This document shows positions 61,887 to 64,000 of a stretch of 64,000 nt of DNA, one piece after another; positions within the stretch are counted from its first letter, which is position 1, and the number at the start of each line of letters is the position of its first letter. The notes beneath the pieces were generated by a model. That model was given only the letters and a program-made list of their open reading frames with translations. It was not told the DNA's origin and made no database searches. The translations under genes were made by a program, and so were the position numbers. Where the stretch lies: assembly GCF_003326755.1 (NCBI RefSeq), contig NZ_JPWH01000012.1:1-64000 (forward strand), read 5' to 3'. The DNA comes from Thalassospira profundimaris. Its GTDB lineage: Bacteria > Pseudomonadota > Alphaproteobacteria > Rhodospirillales > Thalassospiraceae.

Positions 61887-63320
61887 ATGACAGAAAAGAT
61901 GCTCAAATTTGTCCATCTTGAACAAAAATATCCTCAGAAGCGCGAAGCTGCTGAACGCCGGACGGATTTTGACGAAATTTATACCGGTTTCGAGCCCGAG
62001 GCTGCCGCCGATCAGGCTGCGCGCTGCTCGCAATGCGGTGTTCCGTTCTGCCAGGCGCACTGCCCGCTTTATAATAATATTCCCGACTGGCTGCGTCTGA
62101 CCACCGAAGGCCGGATGGAAGAGGCTTATGCCATTTCATCGGCCACCAATAACCTGCCGGAAATTACCGGTCGCATCTGCCCGCAGGACCGCCTGTGCGA
62201 AGGCAATTGCGTGATCGAGCAATCGACGCATGGTGCCGTTACGATTGGGTCGGTTGAAAAATACATTACCGATACCGCCTTTGAAAAGGGCTGGGTCAAG
62301 GCCCCGGTTCCGGGCAAGGAAAACGGCATGTCGGTGGGTATTATCGGTGGTGGTCCTGCCGGGATGGCTGCAGCCGAACAGCTGCGCCTCAAAGGCTATG
62401 AAGTCCATATCTATGACCGCTATGACCGCATGGGTGGGCTTTTGGTCTATGGTATTCCGGGCTTCAAGCTGGAAAAACACATCGTCGAACGCCGGATCAG
62501 GCTTCTTGAGGAAGCCGGTATTGTCATGCACACCAACTTTGAAGTGGGCCGCGATGCCTCGCTCGAGGATCTGCGCCGCAAGCATGATAGCGTTTTGATC
62601 GCTACCGGCGTTTACAAGGCGCGTGACCTGAAAGTTCCGGGTATCGGCCTTCAAAACATTTATCCGGCGCTGGAATATCTGACCACGTCGAACCGTCAGG
62701 GGCTGGGCGACAGTGTCCCGGCTTATGATGACGGTACGCTGAATGCCAAGGACAAACATGTTGTTGTTATTGGCGGTGGCGATACCGCGATGGATTGCGT
62801 GCGGACCGCCATTCGCCAGGGGGCAAAATCGGTGAAGTGCCTGTATCGCCGTGACCGTGCCAATATGCCCGGCTCGCAGCGCGAAGTGGCCAATGCCGAG
62901 GAAGAAGGCGTTGAATTTGTCTGGCTGACCAACCCGGAAGCCTTTGTTGGCGATGACACCAAAATCACCGGTGTGCGTGCTGTTAAAATGCGCCTGGGTG
63001 CCCCGGACGCCGGTGGCCGTCAAAGCCCCGAAGTCATCGAAGGGTCTAGCTATACGATGGAAGCCGACATGGCGATCCTGGCGCTTGGTTTTGAACCCGA
63101 AGACCTGCCGACCCTGTTTGAAGCCCCGGAACTGGGTGTTTCACGCTGGGGGACCGTGAAGATCGATTTCCGTTCGATGATGACCAACCTGGATGGCGTT
63201 TTTGCCGCAGGCGACATCGCACGGGGTGCGTCGCTGGTGGTTTGGGCGATCCGTGATGGTCGTGATGCTGCCGATCGCATTGACGAATATTTGCTGGCGC
63301 GGAAAGAAGCTGCCGCCTAA
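61887..63320 (+). CDS. gltD: Glutamate synthase (NADPH) small subunit
   Basis: A 477-residue FAD/iron-sulfur subunit that passes electrons from NADPH to the large subunit in glutamate synthesis. The N-terminal cysteines C47, C50, C55 and C59 and a second set C98, C104 and C108 ligate [4Fe-4S] clusters, GGGPAGMAAAEQL binds FAD and VVVIGGGDTAMDCV binds NADPH. ATG 61887 begins MTEKMLKFVHLEQK, the usual start of the family; the frame upstream to 61812 lacks a start signal. It precedes gltB by 30 bp. GltD-first order fits alphaproteobacteria such as Azospirillum. Confidence 0.95.
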   Translation: MTEKMLKFVHLEQKYPQKREAAERRTDFDEIYTGFEPEAAADQAARCSQCGVPFCQAHCPLYNNIPDWLRLTTEGRMEEAYAISSATNNLPEITGRICPQDRLCEGNCVIEQSTHGAVTIGSVEKYITDTAFEKGWVKAPVPGKENGMSVGIIGGGPAGMAAAEQLRLKGYEVHIYDRYDRMGGLLVYGIPGFKLEKHIVERRIRLLEEAGIVMHTNFEVGRDASLEDLRRKHDSVLIATGVYKARDLKVPGIGLQNIYPALEYLTTSNRQGLGDSVPAYDDGTLNAKDKHVVVIGGGDTAMDCVRTAIRQGAKSVKCLYRRDRANMPGSQREVANAEEEGVEFVWLTNPEAFVGDDTKITGVRAVKMRLGAPDAGGRQSPEVIEGSSYTMEADMAILALGFEPEDLPTLFEAPELGVSRWGTVKIDFRSMMTNLDGVFAAGDIARGASLVVWAIRDGRDAADRIDEYLLARKEAAA

Positions 63321-63350
63321 GCCCGCTGCCGCATTTTGGAGAATAAAACC

Positions 63351-64000
63351 ATGAACGAAATGATCAAAGATCACGGTGCCGAAGAAATCGCCCGGTTCGA
63401 GCGGAACGCCGAACACCTGTCGGCAACCGGCCTGTATGATGTTGAAGATGAACATAGCAGTTGTGGTGTGGGCCTGATTGGCGCCATCGATGGCAAGCCG
63501 CGCCGCGAAGTTGTGGAGGCCGGTATCGAGGCGCTTAAGGCGATCTGGCATCGCGGCGCTGTCGATGCCGATGGTAAAACAGGCGATGGTGCCGGGATCC
63601 ACCTGCAGGTCCCGCAGGACTTTTTTAAAGCGCACCTGAAACTGATCAATCAGGAAGCCCCGGATTCCATGATTGCCGTGGGCCAGGTTTTCCTGCCGCG
63701 TATCGACATGGCCGCCCAGGAACGCTGCCGCGCCATTGTTGAAACCGAAATCCTGAAAATGGGTTATTCGATTTTGGGCTGGCGTCAGGTGCCGGTCAAT
63801 GTGTCGGTAATCGGTGAAAAGGCAAACGCGACCCGCCCGGAAATTGAACAGGTTCTGGTTGGTGGCCTTGCCACCATTGATGAAGAACAGTTTGAAGTTG
63901 ATCTTTATGTCATTCGCCGCCGCATCGAAAAGGCGGTGATGTCGGAATCGATCAAGGATTTTTATATCTGCTCGCTGTCCTGCCGGTCGATCATTTACAA
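63351..64000 (+). CDS. gltB: Glutamate synthase (NADPH) large subunit, truncated by window edge
   Basis: The first ~216 residues of the large subunit. A 37-residue propeptide is expected to be removed to expose C38 (in HSSCGVGLIGAI), the glutaminase nucleophile of the N-terminal Ntn domain. The text that follows (ALKAIWHRGAVDADGKTGDG) is highly conserved in GltB. Together with gltD it makes two glutamates from glutamine and 2-oxoglutarate. The ATG at 63351 follows GGAG and lies 30 bp after gltD; the rest of the gene is outside the window. Confidence 0.95.
   Translation, partial: MNEMIKDHGAEEIARFERNAEHLSATGLYDVEDEHSSCGVGLIGAIDGKPRREVVEAGIEALKAIWHRGAVDADGKTGDGAGIHLQVPQDFFKAHLKLINQEAPDSMIAVGQVFLPRIDMAAQERCRAIVETEILKMGYSILGWRQVPVNVSVIGEKANATRPEIEQVLVGGLATIDEEQFEVDLYVIRRRIEKAVMSESIKDFYICSLSCRSIIY

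Noticed and set aside
61677..62060. 127-codon minus-strand frame in the uppP-gltD gap
   Set aside because: It overlaps both hairpins and the gltD start and has no start signal.
1..64000. Type I secretion genes, insertion sequences, phage or plasmid functions
   Set aside because: I looked for ABC exporter/MFP/TolC, transposase, integrase and replication genes across the window and saw none.

Overview
The window looks like chromosome from a GC-rich alphaproteobacterium, most likely Rhodospirillales. The features pointing there are the SecA, parvulin and ArgJ neighbourhood, a DUF3572 protein, an Asparaginase_II-family (Rhizobium etli ReAV-like) asparaginase, Azospirillum-like GltB/GltD, glutathione-independent formaldehyde dehydrogenase, phenylalanine hydroxylase beside an Lrp regulator, and BluB. 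Thalassospira is my best guess at genus from gene content; it was not tested against a database. No phage, insertion sequence, CRISPR or rRNA was seen.

Layout. Positions 1-22556 are one reading frame, already open at the left edge: more than 7,500 residues of a giant RTX (GGxGxD) secreted calcium-binding protein with a Ser/Gly/Asp linker, hundreds of nonapeptides, twelve serralysin-like blocks and six copies of a second module, one of which carries a non-RTX insert. After a strong terminator come fdhA (23.1-24.3 kb), then a minus-strand GNAT/dusC pair. A 50-residue charged protein lies at 26.3 kb. From 34.1 down to 26.5 kb runs the minus-strand propionyl-CoA/methylmalonyl-CoA block: a cobalamin riboswitch, mutA, mutB, meaB, an SDR/DoxX-like protein and a DUF2269 membrane protein. 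Next are a single-domain response regulator, phhA divergent from an Lrp regulator, a secreted unknown, an asparaginase and a YnfA protein.

From 39.3 to 43.2 kb is a three-gene signalling operon (REC-HDOD, REC-degenerate HD-GYP, PAS histidine kinase). Then argJ, a periplasmic parvulin, and a two-gene cassette of unknown function (one member with Asp-rich EF-hand-like loops) that sits between the parvulin and secA. secA is followed by an esterase lipoprotein, a MutT-like Nudix enzyme, a CinA/MoaB-fold protein, small membrane proteins, an A+T-rich lipoprotein, bluB (lower-ligand synthesis for B12), a short autotransporter-type barrel and tRNA-Leu(UAA). The right end has DUF3572, a VOC protein, a lone clpP, an arsR/SRPBCC pair with a clear operator, uppP, and the gltD-gltB operon, truncated at the right edge.

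How the parts fit: B12 is the main metabolic thread. AdoCbl-dependent methylmalonyl-CoA mutase and its chaperone GTPase sit behind a cobalamin riboswitch, and bluB, about 21 kb away, makes the dimethylbenzimidazole ligand. The best leads for new biology are the riboswitch on a B12-using enzyme, the modular architecture of the RTX giant, the unknown cassette beside secA, and the signalling operon whose HD-GYP domain has lost its catalytic residues.
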